64,000 bases of DNA from Armatimonadaceae bacterium (GCA_030447685.1 JAUJOK010000015.1:1815-65814); one strand, 5' to 3'. Counted from the stretch's first letter, positions 7,793 through 17,321 are shown. Program-made: numbers and translations. Notes: generated from the letters alone by a model not told the origin.

Positions 7793-9694
7793 TCAGGCGG
7801 CTCGCTGCCGCGCCGGGGTTTCGATGATCGGCTGATTGGGCCGAAGCAGTTCCCGCAGGGCATCCGATCCGACGGGGCGGCTGAAAAGATAACCCTGTAC
7901 CATGTCACACCCCAGCGCCCGTAAACAGTCGCGCTGCGCCCGTGTCTCCACCCCTTCCGCGACGACCAGCAGGTCCAGGGCGTTTGCCATCTCGATAACC
8001 GCGCGCACCAGCGCCTGATCCGGCGTGTCCTGGCCCAGCCCGGCAACGAACGAGCGGTCGATCTTCAAAGCGTCCATGGAAAAGCGGCGCAGGTACGCCA
8101 GCGACGAATAGCCGGTGCCGAAGTCATCCACGAATAGCCGGATGCCCAGGTCGCGCAGTTCCGATAAAACGTGTGGCGTGGACTCACCGCCCGCCGCCAG
8201 GGATGTTTCCGTCAGTTCCAGGTCCAGGCCCGCCCCCGGCAGGCCGGTATCGCGCAATATACCGGCGACGGTTTCCGCCAGCCGGGGATAGGCAAGCTGC
8301 CGCGCCGACAGGTTCACCGCCACCCGCAGGTTGGAGTTCCCCTCTCTGCGCCAAAGGGCGGCATCCTCGCAGGCGCGCCGCAGCACCCACTCACCCAGCG
8401 GCCCGATCAGATCAGCCTGCTCGGCCAGCGCGATAAAATGGGCGGGCGGAATCTGCCCCCGCTCCGGATGACGCCACCGGGCAAGCGCCTCTACTCCCAG
8501 CACCGTCCCTGTCGCCAGATCGATTTGCGGCTGATAACACAGTGACAGTTCGCCTTTGTCAATCGCCCGCCGCAGGTCGCTCTCCTCTACCAGACGCTCG
8601 TAGCCGTTGGCGCTCAGCGAGCGCAGATAGTTCTGGTAGCCGCCGCCGTTCTTGGCCTCGTACATGGCGATGTCGGCGTTTTTCAGCAGCGTTTGCGCGT
8701 CTTCGCCGTCTTTGGGAAACGTGCTGATACCGATGCTCGCGCCGATATGCAACTCCTTGCCGCCAAGCAGCACCGGACGGCTCAGCGTTCGCAGCAGCAT
8801 CTTTGCGACATTGGATGCGCTTGTCGCGCCGCCGATGTCGGGCAGCAGAATCGTAAACTCGTCGCCGCCCAGACGCGCCAGCGTATCTTCGGGACGCAGA
8901 CAGCCGCTGAACCGGGCTGCCACCTCTTTGAGCAATGCGTCGCCCGCCGCATGGCCCAGCGTATCGTTTATCTTCTTGAAGCGGTCCAGATCGACGAACA
9001 GGACCGCTATCGTATCGCGCGAACGTCCCCGGGACGCTTTGCGTTTAGCGCGAACCTGCGCCAGGGCTTCATCGACACGCTGCAGAAACAGCCCGCGATT
9101 GGGAAGGCCGGTCAGGCCATCATGCAGCGCCTGCCAGCGTGCCTCCGCCTCGGCGCGCGACCGGTCGCTCACCACGCCGGTCAGGTCGGCCACGCGACGG
9201 CGAAGTTCCAGCAGTGTCACGACCTGCTGACCGACCGCCCGCAGCGCGAAAATCTGGGTATCATCGATGAGCCGGGGTCTGGTGTCGAAAACCGTCAGGC
9301 GGCCCAGCGTGTCGCCATCCGCCGTCACCAGCGCCACCGCCGCGAAGAATCGAATACCCGGTTCGCCTGATACCAGCGGACTGTCAGCGAAGCGGGCATC
9401 GTCGCGAGCGTCGGGCACCACCAGAACGTCGGCGCTGCCCAGTGTGCCCGCCCGCAGGGCGATGTCTTGCGCGCCACCGACGCCGCCGCTGCCGCGCGCG
9501 GAGAAACCGACGGCGAACTGCTGCCGCGCCGCTCCCGGAAGGCTGAGAAGGGCCATTGGCGTCTGGCAGGCTTGCGCGGCCAGCCGGGCTAAATCTTCCA
9601 GCGCCGCTTCCGGCGCGGTGTCGACGCAATCGTGCCGATGCAGCGCGTTCGGCAGAGTCCATTCAGCGTCCTGTTCTGGAATCGTCGTGTGCAA
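7793..9694 (-). CDS. GAF-GGDEF-EAL cyclic-di-GMP enzyme
   Basis: A hybrid cyclic-di-GMP signalling protein of about 633 residues. An N-terminal GAF-like sensor comes first. A diguanylate cyclase domain has an intact RLGGDEF (about residue 276) and an inhibitory I-site RPED five residues before it. A complete EAL phosphodiesterase domain follows (VEALARW, DDFGTGYSSL, KIDRSF, AEGVET). Both catalytic cores look active. The frame extends to 9868, but that part is arginine-rich noise covering the typA promoter region. The start is placed at the TTG at 9694, which follows a GGGGAG box. No membrane segment is evident, so it should be cytosolic. Confidence 0.88.
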   Translation of the reverse strand: MHTTIPEQDAEWTLPNALHRHDCVDTAPEAALEDLARLAAQACQTPMALLSLPGAARQQFAVGFSARGSGGVGGAQDIALRAGTLGSADVLVVPDARDDARFADSPLVSGEPGIRFFAAVALVTADGDTLGRLTVFDTRPRLIDDTQIFALRAVGQQVVTLLELRRRVADLTGVVSDRSRAEAEARWQALHDGLTGLPNRGLFLQRVDEALAQVRAKRKASRGRSRDTIAVLFVDLDRFKKINDTLGHAAGDALLKEVAARFSGCLRPEDTLARLGGDEFTILLPDIGGATSASNVAKMLLRTLSRPVLLGGKELHIGASIGISTFPKDGEDAQTLLKNADIAMYEAKNGGGYQNYLRSLSANGYERLVEESDLRRAIDKGELSLCYQPQIDLATGTVLGVEALARWRHPERGQIPPAHFIALAEQADLIGPLGEWVLRRACEDAALWRREGNSNLRVAVNLSARQLAYPRLAETVAGILRDTGLPGAGLDLELTETSLAAGGESTPHVLSELRDLGIRLFVDDFGTGYSSLAYLRRFSMDALKIDRSFVAGLGQDTPDQALVRAVIEMANALDLLVVAEGVETRAQRDCLRALGCDMVQGYLFSRPVGSDALRELLRPNQPIIETPARQRAA

Positions 9695-9860
9695 AACTAT
9701 CCGTCTCCCCCCAAACCGCCCCGGCGAAGATTGCCCGGTTATTATATCGGCAGACCTGCCGTCTCTTCTCACAGGCGAATCTACGGGGTCACGCCGCCGC
9801 CGCGCCCGCGAAGCGCGCCTTTCCAGGCATTTCGGACCTCTGGCACGCGACCCGAACTCG

Positions 9861-9869
9861 TGATACAAT
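9861..9869 (+). promoter_or_regulatory. Extended -10 promoter upstream of typA
   Basis: TGATACAAT is an extended -10 (TG-N-TACAAT) with no good -35. A start near 9876 would give a leader of about 70 bases containing a strong hairpin. Confidence 0.55.
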
Positions 9870-9881
9870 AAGAGCAGTTTC

Positions 9882-9923
9882 GACCCGCGCCGCTGTTGGC
9901 TGACGCCCGGCGCGGGTCTTTTT
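9882..9923 (+). terminator. Terminator-like hairpin in the typA leader
   Basis: GACCCGCGCCG (9882-9892) pairs perfectly with CGGCGCGGGTC (9908-9918), and five T residues follow at once. An inner GGC/GCC pair extends the stem. It lies 22 bases before the typA start and after the promoter, so it is either a leader attenuator or the terminator of a short transcript. Confidence 0.6.
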
Positions 9924-9945
9924 GTCGCGTGAGACAGGAAAATCT

Positions 9946-11769
9946 ATGCTGCGTAACATCGCTATCATCGCCCACGTAGACCACGGTAAGACGACGCTGC
10001 TGGACGGCATGCTCCGCCAGGGTGGCGTTTTTCGTGACAATCAGGAAGTCGCCGACCGGGTTATGGACTCGATGGATCAGGAGCGCGAGCGCGGCATCAC
10101 CATCGTCTCCAAACACACCGCCATCACCTACGCCGCCCATAAGATCAACGTTGTGGATACACCCGGCCACGCTGATTTCGGCGGCGAGGTCGAGCGCGTG
10201 ATGCTGGTCGTTGATGGCGTTCTGCTGCTGGTGGATGCGGTGGACGGGCCGATGCCCCAGACCCGGTTCGTGCTGGAAAAGGCGCTCGCCGCCGGCCACA
10301 TCGCCGTCGTTGTCGTCAACAAGATCGACCGCGCCGATGCCCGCCCGGATTGGGTCGTCAACGAGACGTTCGACCTGTTCGCCGCACTGGGCGCGAACGA
10401 TGAGCAGTTGGATTTCCCCGTCGTTTATTCCAAAGCCCGCGAAGGCCGCGCCACGCTCGATCTGAACGAGCCGCTCACCGACCTGCGCCCGCTGTTCGAT
10501 ACGATTCTGTCCCACATTCAGGAGCCGCGCATTCTGGGCGGGCCGGAAGCACCGGCTCAGGCGCTCATCTCCACCGTTGACTACGACAACTATCTTGGAC
10601 GTATCGGATTGGGCAAGGTGATGGCGGGAACCCTTTCGCCGAATCAAAACGTTACCGTCTTCCGCCGCGACGGTTCTTCGTATGCGGCGCGCACCCAGGG
10701 GGTCTTCCTTTTCGAGGGGCTGAAGCGGACGCCCACCGAGCGGGCGACGGCGGGAGACATCTTCGCCCTTACCGGTCTGCCGGAGATCACCATCGGCGAG
10801 ACGGTGGCGACCGGCGAGAATCCGGCCCCGCTGCCCGCGCCTACGGTGGATGAGCCGACGCTGCAAATCACCTTCGCCGTCAACACGTCGCCATTCACGG
10901 GCCGGGAAGGGCAGTATTCCACGTCCCGCCGTCTGCGCGAGCGGCTGTTCCGCGAACTGGAAACCAACGTCGCCCTGCGTGTCCAGGAGACGGACTCGCC
11001 CGATTCGTTCGTGGTGTTTGGGCGCGGCGAGCTGCATCTTGCGGTTCTGATCGAAGCCATGCGCCGCGAAGGCTACGAACTTCAGGTGTCGCAGCCGGAG
11101 GTAATCGTCCGCCAGACGCCGGACGGGCGGGAGGAGCCGTATGAGCGCGTGCTGATTACGGTGGACGAGCAGTACCAGGGCGCGGTCGTGGAGGCGCTGG
11201 GTTCGCGGCGCGGCGAACTGCGGGATATGCGCGCGGGCGAGCGCGGCGGCACCCGGCTGGAGTTCGTTATTCCGACGCGCGGCCTGCTGGGCTTCCGCTC
11301 GCGGTTCCTGACGCTGACACGCGGCACGGGCATTCTGCACACCCTGTTCGAGGGCTACCGGCCCTGGGCGGGCGAGATCGGCGCGGTGCGTACGGGGTCT
11401 CTGGTCGCCTCCGACACCGGCACGGCAACCCCCTTCGGCCTGTCCAACTCCGAAGATCGCGGCGAGCTTTTTATCCCGCCCGGCACGGAAGTATACGAGG
11501 GAATGATCGTCGGCAGGCATCAGCGCGAGGGCGATCTGGTAGTCAACGTCTGCAAAACGAAGCACCTCACCAACATGCGCTCGTCCAACGCTGACGTAGC
11601 CGTGCGCCTGACGCCGCCCATCGACATGAGCCTGGACCGTTGCCTTGAATACATCGCGTCGGACGAACTGGTAGAGGTTACGCCCAAGAGTGTGCGAATG
11701 CGCAAAAAGGAACTGGACGCCAAAATGCGACGCCGCACCGAAAAGCGCGAAGAAGAGTACGCGCGTTGA
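9946..11769 (+). CDS. typA: Translational GTPase TypA/BipA
   Basis: A ribosome-associated GTPase of 607 residues related to EF-G, involved in 50S assembly and stress or cold responses. G1 is [12 protein letters not shown] at about residues 8-19, G3 is [14 protein letters not shown], and G4 is NKIDR. The BipA-specific C-terminal domain is present: [12 protein letters not shown], and later [16 protein letters not shown]. An AGGA box precedes the ATG at 9946; the GTG upstream at 9922 only adds hairpin-encoded residues. Its leader carries a terminator-like structure. Confidence 0.95.
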   Translation: MLRNIAIIAHVDHGKTTLLDGMLRQGGVFRDNQEVADRVMDSMDQERERGITIVSKHTAITYAAHKINVVDTPGHADFGGEVERVMLVVDGVLLLVDAVDGPMPQTRFVLEKALAAGHIAVVVVNKIDRADARPDWVVNETFDLFAALGANDEQLDFPVVYSKAREGRATLDLNEPLTDLRPLFDTILSHIQEPRILGGPEAPAQALISTVDYDNYLGRIGLGKVMAGTLSPNQNVTVFRRDGSSYAARTQGVFLFEGLKRTPTERATAGDIFALTGLPEITIGETVATGENPAPLPAPTVDEPTLQITFAVNTSPFTGREGQYSTSRRLRERLFRELETNVALRVQETDSPDSFVVFGRGELHLAVLIEAMRREGYELQVSQPEVIVRQTPDGREEPYERVLITVDEQYQGAVVEALGSRRGELRDMRAGERGGTRLEFVIPTRGLLGFRSRFLTLTRGTGILHTLFEGYRPWAGEIGAVRTGSLVASDTGTATPFGLSNSEDRGELFIPPGTEVYEGMIVGRHQREGDLVVNVCKTKHLTNMRSSNADVAVRLTPPIDMSLDRCLEYIASDELVEVTPKSVRMRKKELDAKMRRRTEKREEEYAR

Positions 11770-11785
11770 CCTCTCTCTCCCCTGC

Positions 11786-11808
11786 CCCCTCTCCTTGCAG
11801 GAGAGGGG
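11786..11808. repeat. Dispersed CCCCTCTCC palindrome
   Basis: CCCCTCTCC-TTGCA-GGAGAGGGG is a perfect 9-bp inverted repeat just after the typA stop. Related CTCTCC-type palindromes occur at 31448-31470, 31604-31623 and 39390-39432, so this is a dispersed family and not a plain terminator (there is no T-run). Confidence 0.65.
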
Positions 11809-11839
11809 AACGACTTTTCCGGCCCTACCGCAGAAACGA

Positions 11840-12073
11840 TCAGCCCCGCTCCCGCTTGAGGGCCTCCTCAGCGAGGAGCGGGTTATCTATGTTGTGGTTC
11901 GCAGCCCACTCCTGAAAGGTGCGGGATCGATCTTTCGCACCGATTCCCGCCCCGCTTGGCAGGTGCTCTTCCAGCAGGTCCTTCACATACTGCGGAACGG
12001 AGACTCCCAGTCGAGCGGCTTCCTCACGCAGTGTCTTCTCCTTTTCCGGCGTCAGTTTAATCGTTAATGTCAT
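11840..12073 (-). CDS. Ribbon-helix-helix antitoxin-like protein
   Basis: A 77-residue protein with an N-terminal ribbon-helix-helix fold: MTLTIKLTPEKEKTLREEAA (beta strand, helix), then GVSVPQYVKDLLEE (second helix). Such proteins are usually antitoxins or plasmid-type repressors. The tail (FQEWAANHN and so on) resembles those of orphan VapB-like families. No toxin gene sits beside it. The first in-frame start upstream adds 14 charged residues; the internal ATG at 12073 is preferred because it begins the strand. Confidence 0.7.
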   Translation of the reverse strand: MTLTIKLTPEKEKTLREEAARLGVSVPQYVKDLLEEHLPSGAGIGAKDRSRTFQEWAANHNIDNPLLAEEALKRERG

Positions 12074-12150
12074 CGCGGCACCTCTTTTCTTCCTCTCTTC
12101 ATCATAGCACCCCACACTTTCTTTTGCGTAACGGGTACACTAACAATAAT

Positions 12151-12411
12151 ATGAAAAACGTTACCATCTATGCCGACCGCATCGCCGAAGCCATCGGCAG
12201 GCACGCCACACAGCCCCAGACCGAGATGAAAAACCTGTTTCTCCTTCTGCAAGCCGAGGGCTTAGACACGAACCGCCAGATCCTTTATGGTTACGATGCC
12301 ACCCGAAATCTGTTCTGGTTTCGCAATGACACGCGCGGCGAGATGATAAACCTGCCGTTGCACAAAGTCAAGGTATGGCCTGAGGCGTCGCTGCTGAGTT
12401 CGCAGGTTTGA
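12151..12411 (+). CDS. Hypothetical small protein
   Basis: An 86-residue protein starting MKNVTIYADRIAEAIGRH. It has alternating hydrophobic residues and two aromatic strands (YGYDATRNLFWFRN), so it is probably a small folded alpha/beta protein. I do not recognise it. It is divergent from the RHH gene and has no clear ribosome-binding site. Codon use fits real coding, and the sequence after the ATG is not antisense to a known gene. Confidence 0.55.
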   Translation: MKNVTIYADRIAEAIGRHATQPQTEMKNLFLLLQAEGLDTNRQILYGYDATRNLFWFRNDTRGEMINLPLHKVKVWPEASLLSSQV

Positions 12412-12437
12412 CGCTCCCGGTGCGCCTGCGGTACAAT
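12408..12437 (+). promoter_or_regulatory. Promoter of the methyltransferase gene
   Basis: TTGACG (12408-12413), an 18-base spacer and TACAAT (12432-12437). The expected start is at 12444-12445, exactly at the GTG start codon, which suggests a leaderless message. Confidence 0.6.
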
Positions 12438-12444
12438 ACCCTTC

Positions 12445-13302
12445 GTGACTGCCCCTTCCGTTTCCCTTCGCCATGAACTTCTCGATCTGCTCGCCTGCCC
12501 CGATGATGGCACATCCCTGAATGGCTGGGATGGCATCACGGAGCAAGGGTTCCTCACCTGCGGCGGCTGTGGGCGTGCGTACCCGGTTATAGACGGCTTG
12601 CCGCGCCTGCTTCCCCAGGCAATGGAAGAAGCGCCCCCCAGTATTGGGGGCGGGGGGGGGCACGAATTCGCTCAAAAACGCCAGGAGATGGCCGCGCGCG
12701 ACGCGCAGGTGGCGATGTACGACAGCAACCTTCCCCTGCGCCTGTTTTCCCTTCCCGAGATACCGCTCACGCTGCACTACCTCTGGCTGGAACCGGACGT
12801 GCTGATGCTGGAAGGCGGGTGCGGCACGGGCCGGATGACGGCGGCCTTTGCCGCCCGCGTGCGTGGCCTGATCTGCATCGATTTTTCCGCCGCATCGCTT
12901 CAGGCGGCGCGTGCCAAGCTTTCCCCCGAACTTGCCGCCAAAGTCCTGTTTGTTCAGGCTGATCTGTGTCATTTGCCGCTCCTGTCCGATGCCTTCGACC
13001 GTGTGGGATCGTTCCAGGTGCTGGAGCATCTTCCGACGGCGGATGCGCGCGAGCGCGCCGTCGCCGAGCTTACACGGGTTCTTCAGGCCCGCGCGCGCGG
13101 GGGACGCCTTGCTCTTTCGGCGTATCGCTGGGGGCCGCCCCTGTCCTGGGGTGCGCAAAAAGAGGGACACCACGAAGGCGGCATTCCGTTTTTCCGCTCC
13201 ACCTGGACCGAACTCTCGCGCCTGGTCGCGCCGCACATCGCCGTGGAGCAGCATACCTGCGCGCTTTTGTATCACTACCTGCTTTGGGGAAGAAAGGTCT
13301 GA
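12445..13302 (+). CDS. SAM-dependent methyltransferase with N-terminal Trm112-like part
   Basis: A 285-residue class I methyltransferase. The first 50 residues look like a Trm112-type zinc segment (LLACPDDGTSL, then CGGCGRAYPVIDGLPRLLP). The Rossmann core follows: motif I LEGGCGTGRMT, motif II ICIDFSAASL, and QADLCHLPLLSDAFD. The substrate is unknown. Between the two parts lies an in-frame G-rich palindrome coding for a Ser-Ile-Gly stretch (12634-12660), apparently a repeat insertion at a domain linker. The GTG start coincides with the predicted transcript start. Confidence 0.85.
   Translation: MTAPSVSLRHELLDLLACPDDGTSLNGWDGITEQGFLTCGGCGRAYPVIDGLPRLLPQAMEEAPPSIGGGGGHEFAQKRQEMAARDAQVAMYDSNLPLRLFSLPEIPLTLHYLWLEPDVLMLEGGCGTGRMTAAFAARVRGLICIDFSAASLQAARAKLSPELAAKVLFVQADLCHLPLLSDAFDRVGSFQVLEHLPTADARERAVAELTRVLQARARGGRLALSAYRWGPPLSWGAQKEGHHEGGIPFFRSTWTELSRLVAPHIAVEQHTCALLYHYLLWGRKV
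12634..12660. repeat. G-rich palindromic repeat, copy 1
   Basis: CCCCCCAGTATTGGGGGCGG and further G residues form a small palindrome inside the methyltransferase frame. It aligns with copies at 41933-41958 and 45301-45326 (CC-x-CCA-t-x-ATTGG-x-GGGC-A/G-GGGGG). Confidence 0.6.
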
Positions 13303-13308
13303 ACAGCA

Positions 13309-14442
13309 TTGGGTTCCGCCTATACGCCCGGACTGAGCGTCAGCCCGCGCACGACGATTCGCAAAACACGCCGCCTGCCGCTGAAGGGGAAGGTGCTGGT
13401 ATCCGTCGGAGAACGTGTTTCCCCGGACGCCGTGGTTGCCCGCGCGGAGTTGCCGGGGCCGATGCAGACGGTGAAGGTCGCCGCGGCTCTGGGCGTGGAG
13501 CCGAATGATGTTCCGGGCGCGCTCCTGGTCAAAGTGGGCGACCGTGTAGATGCCGGGCAGGTTCTGGCGCAGACCAAAGGACTTTTCGGCCTTTTCAAGA
13601 CCGACTGCAAAAGCCCCGTCGCCGGGATAGTGGAGATTATTTCGCCGGTGTCCGGAAACGTCGGCGTGCGTGAAGCCCCACTCCCGATTGATGCGACCGC
13701 CTACATACCAGGCCGGGTGTCCGAGGTGCTGCCGGAAGAGGGCGTCGTCATCGAGACGCAGGGCGCGCTGGTCCAGGGCATTTTCGGCATCGGCGGCGAA
13801 CGGCGCGCGCCGCTGCGGCGTGTTTCGGCGCGCGCGGACGCTCCGCTCACGGAAAGCGACATCACGCCGGATCTGGCGGGTAAGATTATTATCGGCGGGT
13901 CCAACATCTCCGGCCCCGCCCTGCGGCGGGCGTCGGAATTAGGCGTCACCGGCATCGTCGTCGGCGGCATCGTGGATCAGGACTTGATCGCCTACCTGGG
14001 GTACGACATCGGCGTCGCCATCACCGGCCACGAAGAGATCCCGCTCACCCTCGTCATCACCGAGGGTTTCGGTACGATCAGCATGGCCGAGCGCACCTTC
14101 GCCCTGCTGTCCTCGCTGGAAGGGCGCGAAGCCTCGCTGTCCGGGGCCACGCAGATACGCGCCGGTGTCATCCGTCCCGAGGTCATCGTTCCCGACACGC
14201 AGCCCGCTGCCGCTTCCGGCGCGGCCACTGAGAATGAGGACGCCTTTTCACTGTCCGTCGGCACCCCCATCCGCATCATCCGTGAACCTTACTTTGGAAA
14301 ACTCGCCACCGTCACCGGGCTGCCGCCCCAGCCGGTCCGGGTGCGCTCCGGTGCGGTGGTGCGCGTGCTCGAAGCCCTCCTGGCTGACGGCGGCGGAGTC
14401 GTCACCGTTCCCCGCGCCAACGTAGAGATCGTCGCCGAGTAG
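13309..14442 (+). CDS. Barrel-sandwich (lipoyl-like)/KOW-like protein
   Basis: A 377-residue protein, not assigned to a named family. Residues about 15-130 contain two 'hydrophobic-x-V-G-D-R-V-x-x-G' strands (LVKVGDRVDAGQVLAQ) and KSPVAGIVEIISPVSGNV, the look of a biotinyl/lipoyl or RnfC-type barrel-sandwich hybrid. There is no lipoyl-lysine motif. The middle part (GKIIIGGSNISGPALRRA) looks alpha/beta. The end, IREPYFGKLATVTGLP followed by VPRANVEIV, resembles a KOW barrel. It starts at a TTG seven bases after the methyltransferase and is probably in the same operon. Confidence 0.65.
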   Translation: MGSAYTPGLSVSPRTTIRKTRRLPLKGKVLVSVGERVSPDAVVARAELPGPMQTVKVAAALGVEPNDVPGALLVKVGDRVDAGQVLAQTKGLFGLFKTDCKSPVAGIVEIISPVSGNVGVREAPLPIDATAYIPGRVSEVLPEEGVVIETQGALVQGIFGIGGERRAPLRRVSARADAPLTESDITPDLAGKIIIGGSNISGPALRRASELGVTGIVVGGIVDQDLIAYLGYDIGVAITGHEEIPLTLVITEGFGTISMAERTFALLSSLEGREASLSGATQIRAGVIRPEVIVPDTQPAAASGAATENEDAFSLSVGTPIRIIREPYFGKLATVTGLPPQPVRVRSGAVVRVLEALLADGGGVVTVPRANVEIVAE

Positions 14443-14525
14443 CAACGAGAACCCGCCCGCCGTGCCCTCTATATCCCCTCCGATGCTGCCGATAATCTCA
14501 GCAGGCATCTACGGAGGATTCATGC

Positions 14526-15473
14526 ATGCGTCTGGTTACGCGCTCGGATTTCGACGGCTTGATCTGCGCGGCCTTGCTCCAGCAGGTCGAAAAAATTGAT
14601 GAGATTCAGTTCGTTCACCCCAAAGACCTTCAGGACGGCAAGTTCGAAACCTCGGAGAACGATGTCCTGACCAATGTCCCCTTTGTTCCGGGCTGTGGAC
14701 TCTGGTTCGACCATCACGCCACCGAAGTGGAGCGCGTCGTCGGCAAGACTCCCTTTCGTGGCGATTGCCGTATCGCGCCGAGCGCCGCGCGGGTCGTCTA
14801 CGACTATTACGGCGGCAGGGCGCGCTTCGGGGACGTGGACCAAATGATGGCCGAAGTGGACAAAGCGGATTCGGCGCAGTTCAGCCGGGAAGAGATTTTG
14901 AACCCGACGGGCTGGCCCCTGCTCTCATTCATCATGGACGCGCGCACGGGCCTGGGCCGGTTCCGGGATTATCGCATCAGCAACTATCAGCTTATGTACG
15001 ACCTGATTGACGCCTGCACGCGCCTTTCTATTGAGGAGATACTGCTGCTGCCCGACGTGCAGGAGCGTGTGCAGCGCTACTTCGAGCAGGATGTTCTTTT
15101 CCGCCAGATGCTGGAAAAGCACACGACGGTGGAAAACAACGTCATCGTCACCGACCTGCGGAACGTCGAGCCGATCTACTCCGGCAACCGCTTCCTGATC
15201 TATGCCCTGTATCCCCGGCAGAACACCTCCATCTGGATCGTGGACGGGCGCGGAAAGCAGAACGCGGTTTTCGCCTGTGGAAAAAGCATTCTCAACCAGA
15301 GTTCCCGCACGAACATCGGCGCGCTGATGCGCCGGTTCGGCGGCGGCGGGCACGAAGCGGCAGGCACCTGCCAGGTTCCCTGCGACGATGCGGAAGCGAC
15401 ACTAACGGAATTGCTTGCGGCCATGCATTGCGACGAGCGGGAAGCGGCGGTGCCGCTGCCCAAAGCCGCGTAG
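14526..15473 (+). CDS. DHH-family phosphoesterase
   Basis: A 315-residue cytosolic protein with the DHH/DHHA1 architecture seen in exopolyphosphatase- and NrnA-like hydrolases. Motif I RSDFDGLICAALL binds metal, and the DHH triad appears as FDHHATE near residue 62. The C-terminal DHHA1 domain carries the substrate motif FGGGGHEAAGTC. The family hydrolyses phosphodiester or polyphosphate bonds in nanoRNA, cyclic dinucleotides or pyrophosphate, and the exact substrate is not clear. An ACGGAGG box precedes the ATG. A small lipoprotein gene follows 23 bases later. Confidence 0.85.
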   Translation: MRLVTRSDFDGLICAALLQQVEKIDEIQFVHPKDLQDGKFETSENDVLTNVPFVPGCGLWFDHHATEVERVVGKTPFRGDCRIAPSAARVVYDYYGGRARFGDVDQMMAEVDKADSAQFSREEILNPTGWPLLSFIMDARTGLGRFRDYRISNYQLMYDLIDACTRLSIEEILLLPDVQERVQRYFEQDVLFRQMLEKHTTVENNVIVTDLRNVEPIYSGNRFLIYALYPRQNTSIWIVDGRGKQNAVFACGKSILNQSSRTNIGALMRRFGGGGHEAAGTCQVPCDDAEATLTELLAAMHCDEREAAVPLPKAA

Positions 15474-15496
15474 ACGACGAAACATGGAAAAACAGG

Positions 15497-15721
15497 ATGA
15501 ACATCAGACACGATAATGTTAATGCTGGAAGCCGGACAGGAGTCATAACGGCAGCCCTCGCACTTGTCGCCATCTTCGCGATGACCGGCTGCGCGCGGGA
15601 CGGCTCGGATCGCATGGATACGGCGCTGCTGCGGGGCGCGGAAAAAAGCAAGAAGGCGATTGAGCACAAAGCGGGGGCGCAGAAAGCGCATGGACAATGC
15701 CACCTCTATTCTGGATGGTAA
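15497..15721 (+). CDS. Small lipoprotein
   Basis: A 74-residue protein with a classic lipoprotein signal: a basic N-region, a hydrophobic stretch (ALALVAIFA), and the lipobox MTGC at about residues 29-32. Mature residues are charged and lysine-rich (AEKSKKAIEHKAGAQKAHGQ) and have no recognisable fold. It should be anchored to a membrane by lipidated Cys. Confidence 0.6.
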   Translation: MNIRHDNVNAGSRTGVITAALALVAIFAMTGCARDGSDRMDTALLRGAEKSKKAIEHKAGAQKAHGQCHLYSGW

Positions 15722-15734
15722 ATAGACCCTAACC

Positions 15735-17239
15735 CTCCCCGCCTCAAGCGCGCTGTGCATAAACGCGGCGACATCGGCCTTCAGCTTCGCCAGCGAGCCG
15801 CTGTGGATATACATCATGTGACCGGCCTCGTATTCGGCGGTGACGATGTTTCCGCGCAGGCCGGGATCGAGGCCCAGGTGGCGCGGGGTATATTCCTGTG
15901 GCGAAATAGGGTGTGGCGAGATCATAGTAGCCGGAAGCAACGAACAGTTTCATGTACGGGTTTTTGGCAAAGGCGCTGCGGAGCGCCTCGCTGGTATCGG
16001 TGTAGCCCTGTTCCCCGGCCCCACTGCCACGGTTCGGAGATGCCGCCGCCCAGAATGTGGTAGGGCAGGTCGCTCTTATAGCCTAACTGCGTGCGGACGT
16101 AGTGGTTGAAAACGGCGGTATACGGGGGACGAATCGCTGCCATGCTGGCGTCGAAGTCGGGATGCTCCGAGGCGGCAGAGCGTCTTATCCCCTTGATACG
16201 GCTGTCGAGTCGCCCGACGGTTCGCTTTTCGTCGCGCAGAAGCTCCTTGCAGAACTGCTGAATCTGATCCGCAGATCGCTGTGATCGATGAAGCGTTCGG
16301 AAAGCCCCGTGTAGCGCGCGAGCCGCGCGATTACTGCCGTGCGCTCGTCGTCCGTCAGTGTGTCCCCTTTCGCCAGCGCGACGGCGTACTCCGACAGCGC
16401 CCATCCGCTCTACCTCGTCCAGCGCGGCCCGCAGATTTTCCTGCAGGTCGGCGGACAGACGGCGGTGATAACAGGCGGTGGCCGTGTACGTCGGCAGGAA
16501 CAGGATGTGCGGAAGGTCGTTGCCCCTGTCGAAGTCGGCGGTCTGAAGTTGAGAATCGAGGATACAAGAAGGATGCCGTTGAAGGCGATACCCTGTTGAT
16601 CAGATGCTCGGCCAGCTCCGGCGGCGCGTGTGGTTCCATAGCTTTCCCCACCAGAAACAGCGGTGACGCCCACCGCTCGTAGCGTGTCAGATACAGCCGG
16701 ATAAACTCGCCCACCGAGGCGATGTCGCCCTCCACTCCAGAATTTCTTGCCCAGTTCTGCGCTTGCGGCGCGGCTGTGCCCGGTCCCGACCGGGTCGATA
16801 AATACCAGGTCGGTCTGGTCGAGCCAGAAGGGGTTGTCCACCATGCGGTACGGCGGCGGCGGCGGCTGCCGTCTTCTAACATGCGGACGCGGCGGGGACC
16901 CAGCGCGCCCAGATGCAGCCACACGGACGACGAACCCGGCCCACCGTTGAAGGAGAACATCAGCGGGCGCTGCTCGCCGGTGGCGCTGCGGTCGGCGTTC
17001 TCACGGGTGTAGGCCATGAAAAAGATATGGCCCTCGGTCTCTCCGGCGTCGCTCCGAATCGGCAGGCGGCCCGTGGTGACGGTGTAGCGCAGTGTTTTGC
17101 CGTCCACCTGTATCTTGTGCTTGGTGATGACCGGTTCCGCTTCCTCGTCCGGCGGTTTCGGAGCGTTATCCGGCTTCGCTGCTTCGTTACCCGCCGGGTT
17201 TTTCTCTTCCACGCTGCCGTCTTTCTCTTTCGAAGCCAT
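15735..17239 (-). pseudogene. Serine carboxypeptidase (peptidase S10), frameshifted
   Basis: The coding signal of an S10 carboxypeptidase runs along the whole stretch but switches frame at least five times. The start at 17239 has a GAGGGG box and reads MASKEKDGSVEEKNP, then FNGGPGSSS, the family oxyanion motif. The catalytic Ser lies in GGESYGT in another frame, the Asp in SGYYDLATP and the His in AGHMMY. All three catalytic motifs survive, and total length fits a normal gene of about 500 residues. The breaks may be sequencing errors or recent decay. No signal peptide is obvious. Confidence 0.75.
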
Positions 17240-17321
17240 ACCCGTTCCCCTCTTCCGAAGAAATTGCGCCGCGCGGCGATTTATCCCGCCGCAGGGGATA
17301 TTATAAACAGAAGGAGCATTT

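Noticed and set aside
9781-11565. 594-codon antisense reading over typA
   Set aside because: TypA on the other strand is unambiguous.
11770-11840. Terminator for typA
   Set aside because: The palindrome lacks a T-run and recurs elsewhere, so it is treated as a repeat.
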